Positions 46,826 to 59,424 of a DNA stretch of 64,000 nt are shown piece by piece; position 1 is the stretch's first letter; each line of letters starts with the position of its first letter. The stretch is taken from assembly GCF_001625215.2 (NCBI RefSeq), contig NC_030387.2:1950501-2014500 (forward strand), written 5' to 3'. This DNA comes from Daucus carota subsp. sativus (lineage: Eukaryota > Streptophyta > Magnoliopsida > Apiales > Apiaceae). Position numbers and translations under genes: made by a program. Under the pieces are notes generated by a model. It did no database searches. It was not told the DNA's origin and was given only the letters and a program-made list of their open reading frames with translations.

Positions 46826-47258
46826 GTTAGTCAACTTGTTCATTTTCTCCACTTGAATCACATTATTTTCACTTTGTATTTCAAACTTTTGATTTATGTG
46901 CACATATATGATCTTGAGGTCTTGTATTTCTAGTTTGTTGTTTGTGAGATCTGCTTTGCAGATATCACTACCCTTTTGATTTTCTTGTTTAATATACTGT
47001 TTCTAGAGCAATTATTAGCAGAACCCAGATTTGGATTTTTGTTTATTAGTGTGATATTTATTGTTCTTGAATCTGGGTATGAGGTGGAAACTTGATTAGT
47101 GCTGTGTAAATGGCTTTTATGTATTAATTAAGTAGTATGTAGCATAAAGATTGGATTTTTAGTTCAAGAGAATGGTTGTGGTGTGTGAATTTGTGGCCCT
47201 TTTGACAATTTTTTGTATCTGATTGGGTTAATTACATTTTGGGTGTGGTTATCTGCAG
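46826..47258 (+). other. Probable 5'-UTR intron of pyruvate kinase
   Basis: A strong acceptor (GGTTATCTGCAG) ends at 47258, 34 bases before the ATG. A possible donor CTG|GTTAGT lies at 46826. The stretch between is T-rich with no coding signal. The donor choice is uncertain. Confidence 0.4.
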
Positions 47259-47292
47259 CACTGCAAGAAGCCTTGGTTGAGGTTCTTAAGAA

Positions 47293-49470
47293 ATGGCAAA
47301 CATAGATATTATGGGAATATTGAAGGATCTTCCCAATGATGGGGGTGTCCCAAAGACTAAAATTGTGTGCACTCTTGGTCCGGCTTCTCGGTCTGTACCT
47401 ATGGTTGAGAAGCTTTTAAGGGCTGGAATGAATGTTGCGAGATTTAATTTCTCACATGGGACACATGAGTACCACCAGGAGACCTTGAATAATCTCAGGA
47501 TTGGCATGCAAAACACTGAGATCATGTGCGCTGTGATGCTCGATACCAAGGTCAGTTCTGTTTGTTCTTTCTTTATTTTTTCATTCATAGTAGTTATTAA
47601 ATGCATTTGGTTAGAAATTCTGTACGAGTTCAAAAAAGAAGAGTAATGGAAAAGCAGGATGTAAACACATTATGGATTACTTGAAGGTTTAAGCTGATGC
47701 GAGGTTCATGCTAAGTATCTTTTAGTGTTATTGATTTTAGTCGTTGCTATTCTATTTTGTTGACTTACCACGTGGCATAGTGTATAGTCACCTATGTAAC
47801 TTAATATGAGTTTGAATTTGTTACAACTTACAAGCACATCTCATTCTCTTGAGAAGTATTACCTGCAAGCTTAAAACATAAGATGATAGTATGTTCACTT
47901 TTATAAGGCTATATGTTTGAAATTTGTCTACTTTCTTATGTAGGGACCTGAGATTCGTACTGGGTTTCTGCGTGACGAAAAACCTATTCAACTGAAGGAA
48001 GGACAAGAAATCACAATAAGCACTGATTACAGCATCAAGGGTGATGAGAAAACCATCTCTATGAGCTACAAAAAGTTGCCATTGGACCTCAAGCCTGGAA
48101 ATACTATCTTATGTGCAGATGGCACCATCACCTTTTCTGTGTTGTCATGTGATCCAGCTGCTGGAACAGTGAGATGCCGTTGTGAAAATACTGCTATGCT
48201 AGGTGAGAGGAAGAATGTGAATCTTCCTGGTGTTGTGGTTGATCTACCCACACTAACAGAGAAAGACAAGGAAGATATTATGAATTGGGGTGTTCCCAAC
48301 AATATCGATATGATTGCCCTCTCTTTTGTTCGCAAGGGTTCGGATCTTGTTAACGTGCGCAAGTTACTTGGGCCACATGCCAAGAATATACAGTTGATGT
48401 CGAAGGTATACATTCCTTTCAGTATGTATAGATTTGGCGTGGTGTTTGTTCTACCGCAAAAGTTTTGTTTTTTCCCTGCTAAATCTTTTGCAAATCCTTT
48501 TCTTTTCAACCATCCACACGAAAAAAAAATTCTTAAGCTTTCCAGTTTCCACAGAGATTTAATTTTACTAGCTGCCCAATATTATGACATTGGTGAGATT
48601 GTGTTTTCCCATTATTTTTTAAGGTCACTGCAACTAATTTTGGTTTAAATTCTACAGGTTGAGAATCAAGAGGGGGTTGTCAACTTTGATGAGATCTTGC
48701 GTGAGACAGACTCATTTATGGTTGCACGTGGTGACCTTGGGATGGAAATTCCAGTGGAAAAGATTTTCTTGGCACAGAAAATGATGATATACAAGTGCAA
48801 TCTCGCTGGCAAGCCTGTGGTAACTGCCACTCAAATGCTTGAATCAATGATCAAGTCTCCACGTCCAACCCGTGCTGAGGCTACTGATGTCGCCAATGCA
48901 GTCCTAGATGGCACTGATTGTGTGATGCTTAGTGGGGAGAGTGCAGCCGGGGCCTATCCAGAGACTGCTGTAAAAATCATGGCTCGAATTTGTATTGAAG
49001 CAGAGTCATCGCTAGACTACAGGACTATATTCAAGGAGATGATAAGAGCAACTCCACTGCCAATGAGCCCACTGGAGAGTCTTGCATCTTCAGCTGTTCG
49101 TACAGCTAATAAATCACATGCAAAACTCATTGTTGTGCTGACTCGTGGTGGGACTACGGCCAAACTAGTTGCCAAGTACAGGCCAGCAGTTCCAATCCTA
49201 TCAGTTGTTGTTCCAGAGTTGACAACAGATTCATTTGAATGGGTCTGCAGTGCAGAGACTCCAGCAAGGCAAAGCCTGATATACAGGGGATTAATCCCCC
49301 TTCTTGCAGAAGGATCTTCGAAAGCTACTGATACAGAATCAACTGATGTGATACTGCAAGCTGCTCTAAAGTCCGCTACAAAGAAAGGACTGTGCAAGGT
49401 TGGTGATGCTATTGTGGCACTTCATCGTATTGGATCTGCTTCTGTCATCAAGATATGCATAGTGAAGTAA
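47293..49470 (+). CDS. Pyruvate kinase, cytosolic isozyme
   Basis: The enzyme converts phosphoenolpyruvate and ADP to pyruvate and ATP, the last step of glycolysis. Three exons (47293-47550, 47944-48405, 48658-49470) join at phase 0 to 510 residues, the length I recall for the plant cytosolic form, with no transit peptide. Visible motifs are KTKIVCTLGPASRS, the substrate-binding ARFNFSHG, the active-site Ser-Lys-Val-Glu-Asn formed across the second junction (LMSK + VENQEG), VARGDLGMEIP and TRAEATDVANAVLDGTDCVM followed by LSGESAAG. The C-terminal domain includes VVLTRGGTTAKLVAKYRP. The ATG at 47293 gives the standard MANIDIMGIL start. No defect was seen. Confidence 0.96.
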
Positions 49471-50332
49471 TTGTGGTATGCCTAAAATGGAAACTAAAAT
49501 TCCAAAAACTGCGGCTTTTGTGTTTGTTTCTTGATCGCTCTTTGCTATTATGGATCATTATTGATTTGAGAACTATAGGTTTTGTCTTCAGTTATGGGTT
49601 TATACCCTAGAGGTGCTTATTCAGTTTTACTTCATTTGTAATATTTCAGTGAATTTTGTTGAACTCAGTGGTTTTAACTGTATGACATGCCACCATAATA
49701 ATACAGTCTTACGAGTAGAAAATGCTCCGTGACAGTTTTGCACATATCTCTTTCAAGAAAGAAATGTTAATCTTTCTGCAGTTACTGAAGTCTTGACAAA
49801 TGAATCTGTTAATTCTGTGTAGTTCAAATTTTCTTCTTTGAAGAGTCCAAATACAAAGAACTCGTACCAACTTTATATGAAAATCAGGGTGGATTTAATG
49901 ATTACATAGGTATGCTTGGAAAATACAATCAACAAAGGCCTTTGAACACCAAAACTCACCACTTGTATTACCAGATAGTAACCAAACCAATACACTTATG
50001 GAACAAACAAGCTACAATTTACATTTACAAGCAACAAAGCTAGATGCCTAGTTCGAGGTCGAAAACTTTAATTTCTTCTCTCATTTGTGTAGATGCCAGT
50101 AAAAATCCAATCAACGACATAACAGATCGATTTGTGGCGCCATTTGTTGGCTTCAAGTTTAGGTCAGGATGAAGAATCAGTAGGTAGTGAATGCTTCAGG
50201 CTAAGCTTTCAGCTTACAATAAATTTACAGAAGACAGGAATACATCCGGAGAAGACAAATGCTCTCAGTAAACTGGAATTCAGGTCCGAATAAATCACAC
50301 CTTATGTAGTCTGATATCAGTCAGTATTTAAC
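49471..50332. other. Convergent intergenic region
   Basis: This is the shared 3' space between pyruvate kinase (+) and the katanin p80 gene (-). It should carry both 3' UTRs. No further gene was seen. Confidence 0.7.
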
Positions 50333-53300
50333 TTATGATACTTCTTGGAGCGCAAGACTCAGTTCATGTGCAGACTTGGCCATGGTGCCCCCTCTTCTAT
50401 AAAATATAAATGAAGGAAACAAATTCAGTCGCATGTAATTGAACAAACTGCAAAACTGGAGCTAAATTATGAAAGCGCACCTGGTGAGAACAGGTAGACA
50501 GTGCTTAACCTTTTCAAGTTCGACATAGCAGAGATTGCAACGTTCAAGCCTTTGCTCCAGTTAAGAAATAAAGCCCTCATTAGAATAGTTACATAATAAA
50601 AGCAATTTAGCAAATTTGAGATGAGTTTGATATACACCTTTGTTCTGCCTCAATATTAACACCAACGGATGATGACGCGGATAAAGAAGAATAGATTAAT
50701 GAACCAAACACCTTCACCAGCTTAAGCAGCATTACCAGCGAAACACCCCGATGCCTATATGTAAGATAGCTAATTCTGGTAACTATTTAAAGAAACATTT
50801 TCTAAAAGCATCTACTCCCTTGGCAATTTATAATCAATCACATCAGTATATGGGACTAATAATCAAGTCACAAAGATCTAACGGAATTTCTAACGCCAAG
50901 AAGTTTAGATTACAATATGCAAGTCTGACTGAAATTTAATTAGCAAAGATTATAGTTATATACCAAGATAACAGCAACAAACAAATCAGAGAAGGTAAAC
51001 TAGAAAAGTAGGACACGTCTCAGAGTTTAAAACAATGAGAGACCCAATGAATTATATGAAAACTAGTAAGAGGGAAGCAATATAATTTTGAAGAGATCAA
51101 CTATAAGAATTAGCTAGACGATTGTAAAATTATAGAAGTAAACCGGATTGAGCGCGTCTTAAATTCATGAAGTCTAACATTTTTCTTTTTATCCTGTCTT
51201 AGGTTTATTAGTCCAGAGTTCGTCCACTAGTGCAACAAAAATATCTGTAGCTATACCACTTCATATTTGTAGTATTGTGTTCCTTTGACACAATTTCTCA
51301 AGCATAGGTGACTTTAGAGAAACTGCCAACTTCAACCCCTTGTGTCGCTCTTCAAGTAAAAGCTCCACCAAAATTTCCACAAAGATAGAAGAAAGTTTGT
51401 AAGTTAACAAATGTCTATATAATCTTGGTTGTCTTTAGTACTGCAACTTATTTTTATCATTACATCACTCTGTCAAATTTATTATTTCTGAATACAATCA
51501 CTTAACTCATTTTCACTCGGTTTGGAATATATGTGACAGACAAATATCACCAGGGCTTGGGTTGAGATTATAAAAACGATGTAATTGGGAGAATTGTATA
51601 GAAGAGAAGAAAAAGGTTACTCATACTGATCGATTTCACTTTCAAGAAGGCTTGTCAGGAGTGGCAAGACACAAGTGCATATATCCAGTGTAACAATGTC
51701 AGGTTTTTCTGCCAATATGCTAACAATATCAGCAAGGACCTGCATTATACCAGAATTGGGATCATTATAAAACGGAATGCCCACATAAACGGGCTACATT
51801 AACGCAAATATTTATACACATATATGTGTCGCACTGAGAGTGAGCAATAGATACCGTGATATAAACAAAAGCATGCAAAGTTGTCATCCAAGAAAGTGGC
51901 AGATTCGGAAATAAGCACAAATGAATACTTACAGCATTATCAGACATCTTCTCTGTCATACCAATGGCCCCTTTAATATCATTTCTTTCCCAGTATTTTT
52001 GAACCATCTGCCAGAAACACACGGACATACACATATATTCATGAGATATATGAAAACAACAATTTTGCCAACCCAATGCACTCCATTTGAGACTCTTGGT
52101 TTTACATTCTATGTTAACAAGCAAAAAAAATACTAAAATTCAACTTGCATCAAACTCAAGGAACTTGTTTCTAGTTGAATTTCCACACCAGACAGCTAAT
52201 AAACAAGAAAATAAATAAATGGCTCTACTACAACCTACTTTTTGCCAGAGGAAATCAGTTCCAGTTTTATCATTACTCCTAATTTTACATTCGATCTTAT
52301 ATAAAATTTATAAAATCTACCTTGACTTTTGCAACATGTCCTATTATAATGCATATCCTGGCATAACTGTTTACAAGGATGTAACTTGCAAGCAATAGTA
52401 AGAATAAGATTGATGGCCACTGCATCAGGTGTCTTGTATGTATAGTACCAGCCATGTTGGCAGAGATTTTGCAAGTGGTATTAATATATCGTATATTTCC
52501 CATACAACATCGACATAGTTAACTAGAAATGGAGTGGCTAAAGTGAAAATCAGAAGGTGGATGTACAGATACGAAGACAGAAGGAAGAAATTTGGGATGA
52601 CACTGAGAAATGATTGATACATCAAAAAGAACACAAGTTTGCAACCTTGATATGCAAATAAGAAGAAAAAGAATATTGCAAGGACTGTAAAAATATAAAG
52701 AAATTGAAACGCAGGTTTTAACATTTACAACTGAAATTAAACTTCCTGAAGATATGAATCATATGATAACAGCAATGGTAACCGGAAATTACCTCCAATT
52801 TTGCTAGACGTGACTGCAATGAACCAACAAATTTTTTATGTTGTTCCGTCAAAGCTGAAATAGTATCTTCCTCATTTACAGGCTCCATTTCCTTTTCAGT
52901 AGATAAAGATGTTCCTCTTATGTTAAAATTGAAACTTAAAGCAACAGATTTAAGAAAACTAATACCAATAATTGCCAACATCCCCAGTATCACATACAAA
53001 TGTAAAAAGGGGAAATGTTGATCAATTAAGAAAAAGTCTTGCATGTTCTCATAGAGCCTCTATCATAAAAATGATATTTTATACACAGTTACATGCTTTG
53101 ACATAATATTTTCCATAAGTATCAAATTATGGAAAACTGAGTGGTTTAAGCCTTAAGGTTTTTCTAATAGTCGTGTTTCTTCAAGTATGGGACTGAGTGA
53201 GCCTAGGAATGTTACATTTATTATTAACTTTTATACGACATAAGTCCTGCACATCTTTAGCAGTACATAAATTGTGAACAACAAATTTGAATAAATTTTT

Positions 53301-56300
53301 ACTTGAATTTACTAACTTAAATAAGTGAATGCTACTTTCTTAGGTGTTAACAAAATGCTTTGCAAGTTTTCAGATTACGGGATTTGGGATCTGAATTCAG
53401 ATTTGACCGACAGCCACAGGTCATTTTGTTTAGGGGGAAGGCTAACATCCGAGCTACATGTCCTTTAAAATTGTAATTTCCTTTAACCACACAATCTTTC
53501 GGTAAATTAAAAAAGAGAGTACAAACATCTTTTTCATGGAGTTGTACTGGCCAGTACTACTATTACATGGAGCCATCAAGGTATCTTCGAGATTTTTTAT
53601 TTGTATGTAACTGGTATACTGTAAATGAAATATACATTAAAGATGACGGAAAAAGAAATGTGCACAAAAGCCAAAATAACCTACCACATTAGGTAGTGTG
53701 TTGACAGAAGAGACAGCACCAGAGAGATTGCTGGAAGCAAAGCCCTTGTGACCTGGAGATCGATCTTTCTTCTCCCAGTTTGTAGGAAGAGAACGCGTTG
53801 TTGCTGTAAAATTAGTTGAGTATTATGAACAAGTCTGTGCTTAATTATTTCAGCAAAAAACATGTAGTATAGAATATCCGTCCAGGACAGTATACTTGAA
53901 AAGGAAGAGAACCTACCCGCTCGTTGACTTTCCATAGCAGAAGTATCTTGATCTTTTCTATGTGCTCGAGTCACATCTGTTACAATGATGAGGTAAAAGT
54001 AACAGTTAGAAGAATGGTTTATATTAATTGAGTATATTACTCTTGCTGAAACTTCAGCTGATTCAGAAGAAAATGAACATGGTCACGTTTACCAGGTCCT
54101 ATGACAACAGAAATATCCTAAAGGAAGAATTAAATATTATGCTTCGGTATCCGGAAGGCTCCCGCTTTTTCTGAATTTCAAGCATTCTATTATTGTTAAT
54201 TCTAAATCGAAAGCAGTTGGCGTCTACATAAGTCTCCTAAACTACTTCATCATTATCATTCTAATGGTCGGGGGAGAAGAAAAGGGAGTTCTTTGACTAA
54301 CAGATGGTTACAAATTATTATAGTTTCCGACACGCAAAATTAATAACTAGCAAGGAACAACACCAGATAATTAAGTTAAATAATTTTGCATTCTGTAATT
54401 ACTCCCTCCGTCTCAATTTACAAGTCCCTTTTGAAAAAATTATTTGTTCCAAAATACTTGTCCCTCACCCTTTAGAAAGTAATGTTTTAAATGGTTTTTC
54501 TTGAAATGCTCTTGAAACACAATTTCCAATATTTGACTAGTAGACTTATACTCACAACACATTCTAATTTGGTGCAACTATCAAGGATTGACAAGAAAAT
54601 TAAATACCCAACTAACATTTTCTTAAGATGCGTAATTTTTTCAAAAGGAACTTATAAATTGAGACGGAGGGAGTATTATATTTCACCATCATGTCGGTGG
54701 CTGCTAGGTGGCTCTGGTGCTGGTTTCATCTGAAATTTAGCAGGTACAGTAGATCTAATATCTTTCACATTTCTCTCAACTGCATAAGTTCTAATCGATG
54801 AGGTCTGAACAGCAGGAGAAGTACTACTACTAGAACCACTAAGCCCATTAGTATGGAACACTTCAGTTTCAGACTGTCCTGAAACGCTGGCCCTTCCCAA
54901 ATCATCTGTAGTACTTGAATATTTCCGAAAATCTGAAGATCTCGACTGCAAGGCTAGGGCTGTCAGTTTTGCGGAAACTCCTTCTTGCCGTAATTCAGCG
55001 ATTTGTTCCACTCTAGAATCGTTTTTAGGAACCATTACTGATGCAACATCTGACTTGTTAACAAATGAAGTATTGGGTGTTGCATGAATCTTTGGCAAAT
55101 TCCTCTCTGGAGCTGTTGTAACAGGAATGCTCAATGAACTAACTGTAGCTGTCTTTGAAACAACACTTGATGCTGTTACAGCAGAAATCCCAGGTGAACA
55201 AACTGTACTTGTCTTTATCCCAATATCCTTAATTACCCTTTGAGGTGTATTAGGTGTAGTACTCCTGGCTATAGTAAGTAAAAGACAAAAAAGAAAATAT
55301 TAGAGAAATAATTACCCTGCAGCTTAAGAAAATCAGAAAATACAGGTACCAAAACAAAAAAAGTGGTACTATCAAAAAATAGAAATAATATGTTAACTTG
55401 ATAAGTCTAATAAAATTTATCTGAATACAGATAAGTGAAACCAGAAGCACATACATGGAAAAGATTTCGACTCCTTGTTGATTAGATTGGAGTTTTGTTG
55501 CCTGGCCGTACTGGTCTTTGCAGTGTTTTCTGTCTGCGATACACTACGACTTAAATTAGCTTTTGGACCTGAAATACTATTTGATCGAGGAGTATTAACA
55601 ATTGCATATGGTTCGACACACTGCAATGGATTAGAGGTCAACATCATTACGACAATCTAAATTAGCTATTTAGGCATGGCAGGAAACACGGAGCTGTTGA
55701 TACTGGAAAGAGTTACCGATATGTCTACAACCCATACTCCAACACAACTATGATTGTAAGAACATCCAAGTAGCTTCCCCTCGTGAACATTAATATCAGA
55801 TAATCTGGACCATCCAACATCCACAGTGTCATGACATCTGATGGGTTCCCATGAAAAAACCTACATTAGATTAGAGCATCATTACTGAAGTCATGTGAAT
55901 ACATGCTATTTAAGTTAGTTGTCTACAAAAGAGGCTACCTTCAAGCTTTCATGCAATCCACAAAGAAGGTTTTTTCCATCAGGATTGAAGGTCATACATT
56001 GTACTCCAGTTGCCTGGGCTTAAACAGTTTAACTGAATGGTTAGTATATGGAAAGAATATTATAGCGCCAAATTTTACATTACTTAAATGCAGAACCAAG
56101 CTACAGAAGAAGGCACAGATGTAGTTTACCTCTGGACCAGCCGATCCTATAAATTCAAAGGTTTCAAGATCCCAAAATTTAACTGTTTTGTCAGCTGAAC
56201 CTGTGAAACATACATTGGTATCAGTAATGACCAAGCCTTTGTGATGAAAGTATATGGGGTCTTGGAGAGTTGTACATATAATAGAGATATATGGGGAGGG

Positions 56301-58554
56301 GGGGTTTATAAGCCCTGAGGGCTGAGGCCAACCCGCTTATGCTAACGAATGGGGGCACCCAAAAAAATAAATATTTAGGGGCACATTTTTCCTTAGATAT
56401 ATAAAGGAGCGAATAAAATTTTGAAAAGTATACAGACATCCACGTGACTAATGTTTAAATATCAACTAGAGTGATAAAGATAAGATTGTGATGCAGAAAA
56501 CTAATTGCAATGAAGACATAAGCCATACTACTCATTTAAGAATAATAGTTCCATATTTCTTAAACCTGTTGCTAGTAAGTACTCATTAGGATGAAAGTCT
56601 ATGCACTGGATCTGGCCTTCGTGACTCTTGAATTCATGTAAAAGCTTTCCTGCAGTGAGATCCCACAGCTGCCACAGTAGCGGTTAATTTGGATTATTGG
56701 TCAACTCGTGCAAAAGTTTATACACATTACAACTATGCCTCTAGATAACCAGGCAATTATTAACCAACTGAACAGCTAGAAATCATATACTTAAACTAAA
56801 GAGACTTTAAAAATATTACGTGTGACAAAATGTCCATGTCAAAGAGAAAGGGTGTATAAATGCACCAACATTATGATGATGACATGCACAGACATTGGGA
56901 TCCCTAACTTGCATGGATAAAGAATTTGACAAATAGTTTTGAAGCATACTATACTTTCTTGTAGGGCAGTAAACTAGCCGACCTGAGCTCAGTTTTGGAT
57001 AATGATTTAGGATCTTAAGATGTGTGAGTATGTGACTTATATGAGCTATACATGGCAACTTACATAAAAAGTGAGATAGGTCCTCTGCTTAGTTTTTTGA
57101 ACAGCTCAGCCCTTTGAGAAAAAATAAGTTTTTGTGAAATGCTATATTTGTTTATACTTCATAGCCATATCTGTGATCAGATCTATATGCACACTATCTG
57201 CATTACTGCATAACGAAGGCATTTGAACTGTATTGAAGAGATGCATGTATGTTTATATCTGTAAATAGTACATAATTCAATGAGGATATATCTACATCAT
57301 TACCCGAGATGCACTGGAGAGAGTAAATAACAAATCTAACCTTGACAGTGTTGTCCTCTCCACCGGATACGACCCAACGGCCATCTGGCGTAAATCTGAT
57401 TGCATTTACCCCTCTGGTGTGGCCCTTGTAGGTGTGAATACAACCCCCTTTTAGTCTAATGTCCCATATCTTCAAATTTGTGTCCGACGAACCAGAAGCA
57501 AAAATTTCACCGAAGGGATGAAAGTCCAAGGATATACAGTTTGATCTGTGACCAGGAAGGGTGCGAACAACTAAAGGGAGAAATTGCTGTTGTTAGCTTA
57601 GTGTGCTTATTGGATACAAATGATTCCTGCAGATGTAAAATCTCATCCACGTATATACCAAAATATATAAACATACTCTTTGCCTCCTCTAAATTCCAGA
57701 GCTTAATTGTACCGCTTGCTGCTCCCGCAGCTACAAACACTTCAGAGGAGTCAAAGCAAACAGAATCAATACCGCTAGAATGACCTGAGAGGCTCTGCAG
57801 AGAGAATTGGTAGATATTACATCAGGAGTAAACGTAAAAGGTTAAAGAAAAATCAGTATATATAAAATAAAAAAAAAAAAAACTATACTCTGGAAATCTT
57901 TAGAAGTGTCACTAATTTTTTTTACCCAAAATACCAAATTTACATAGTGGCATTTAGTACAGTTTTTGGAGAACTCCACGCGAGGAAGTGCACCACTAAA
58001 CTGATTGATGAAATTATTGTGTTATTACTTATTTCTAAGCAACAAAATGTCATCAATAGTTATATAGCTCAAAAAGGAATACAAACCGAAATAGGAACTT
58101 ACAGCAGTCGGATTTGGTTTGCCAATTGCCCAAAGATTGACCTTGTAATCTTCTCCCCCAGTTAGAAGAATTCTCGATGTCTTCCTCCCAATCTTGAGGC
58201 AATTTACACTCGTAGAATGAGCTACGAATTCCTCTATTAAAATTTTTGCAGTCAAGGTTGAACAGTACAATCCAAAACTATCACTACTCCAAAATTAACA
58301 CCCTGGTCATCAACAAATTTGCCTAATCTAATTCAACTAATAAATTTATCTGCCCAACAGATTATCCAATCAAGATATGCCGCATCACCTCAATCATAGT
58401 TTCATGTATTTACAAACTACAGATTTAAACAAAACAAAATCCTGGTAAAATTATAAGCAGAAGGTACATTTCAATTTTATAAATAGCAACAATGATAACA
58501 CCAACATAAAGGATACGCAGCTTATAAGCACGTTTGGTATTGGACAATGGACAT
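50333..58554 (-). CDS. KTN80: Katanin p80 WD40 subunit B1 homologue (KTN80 type)
   Basis: The p80 subunit targets the microtubule-severing ATPase katanin to microtubule crossovers and branch points. Eighteen minus-strand exons are read, the first at about 58517-58554, then 58103-58233, 57677-57794, 57341-57570, 56566-56668, 56130-56200, 55939-56013, 55717-55860, 55451-55620, 54687-55264, 53917-53976, 53685-53803, about 52793-52930, 51933-52007, 51621-51739, 50638-50754, 50481-50549 and 50333-50396. Phases agree except before exon 13, where a small exon is probably missed. The WD40 part is clear ([61 protein letters not shown]). The C-terminal p80 domain starts around [11 protein letters not shown]. 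The expected start ([13 protein letters not shown]) is disturbed: the ATG at 58554 is out of frame by a 7-bp near-duplication and no other in-frame ATG was seen. Confidence 0.85.
54402..54673. mobile_element. Stowaway MITE at a katanin splice donor
   Basis: 272 bp, ends CTCCCTCCGTCTCAATTTAC and the complement of CTCCCTCCGTCTCAATTTAT, flanked by TA. The element begins 12 bases past the exon 10 donor (exon end 54687, minus strand), inside intron 10. Confidence 0.85.
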
Positions 58555-59184
58555 AATGACTTTAGCACCCAAGAATAACCACTACTAACACAAAAACAAG
58601 AACAAAAGCTGCAACTTCCTATTCTTTTCTTGAAATTGAGCAAACCCCTACTTCATACTACAACTCAAAATCACTTCCTTTAGTAAAATTCTCTCGATCT
58701 CAATGACCCTTTTCTCCAATCACTCAATCTAACATCAATTTCTCACTTCCAAATCAAAACAACATAAAGGGCCACTAATTTTCCAAGAAATTAAAGAACT
58801 TTCTACTTGCAACCCTTGACAAGAGCTAACTTTTAAGACAGTTGGTGTGTAGTACTATTTTAGACTTTTAGTTAAAGAAAGTGAAGTGAAGTGTATAAAA
58901 ATTTGAAAAGGGTGGCAAGAATTAATTTTACCTCCCTTTTTGAAAATCTGTTTGTAGCAGCAGCCAAAGAAATAAAAAAAGATCAGTTCTTTATTACTCC
59001 CTCCACCTTCAACTTGAATTTTTAGGAATATTTTCACTCAACCACCGGTTTTTAATAAGTATAAGCATACCCTACACAAGTGAAGTGTGAGTTGTGACAT
59101 GTTAACTTCTCAACAACCATATTCTCGTGTGTTTTGGACGAGGCATTTTTTATGATGTTGGGTGCTCCCTCCGACTGTCTAATA

Positions 59185-59424
59185 CTCCCTCCGTCCCTTG
59201 GTTTTTTGTCGGTTAAATTAATCAAAATTTAACTGAAATTTATTAATATTTTGTTAATTAAAAAAATAAAAAAATATGTCACCGGAAATAACTTTAAATC
59301 TACTTTAAGATGTAATTTTCAGTTTTTTAAAATAATGAAAGAGTGACTTATAATCTTTGGTCAGAGATTAATCAATTTGAACAACAAAAATAGAAATGTG
59401 ACAACTAAAAAGAGACAAAATGAG
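59185..59424. mobile_element. Degraded Stowaway-like MITE
   Basis: The left end CTCCCTCCGTCCCTTGG is typical. The right end is decayed (complement of CTCATTTTGTCTCTTTTTAG). TA flanks both sides. It lies upstream of the katanin gene. Solitary CTCCCTCC ends also occur at 58997 and 59164. Confidence 0.55.

Noticed and set aside
48066-49397. Minus-strand ORFs opposite pyruvate kinase
   Set aside because: They are antisense shadows of strongly conserved coding sequence.
57500-57570. Frameshift in katanin exon 4
   Set aside because: It arose from a miscount of a T run. Recounting gave a 230-nt exon with a continuous frame.
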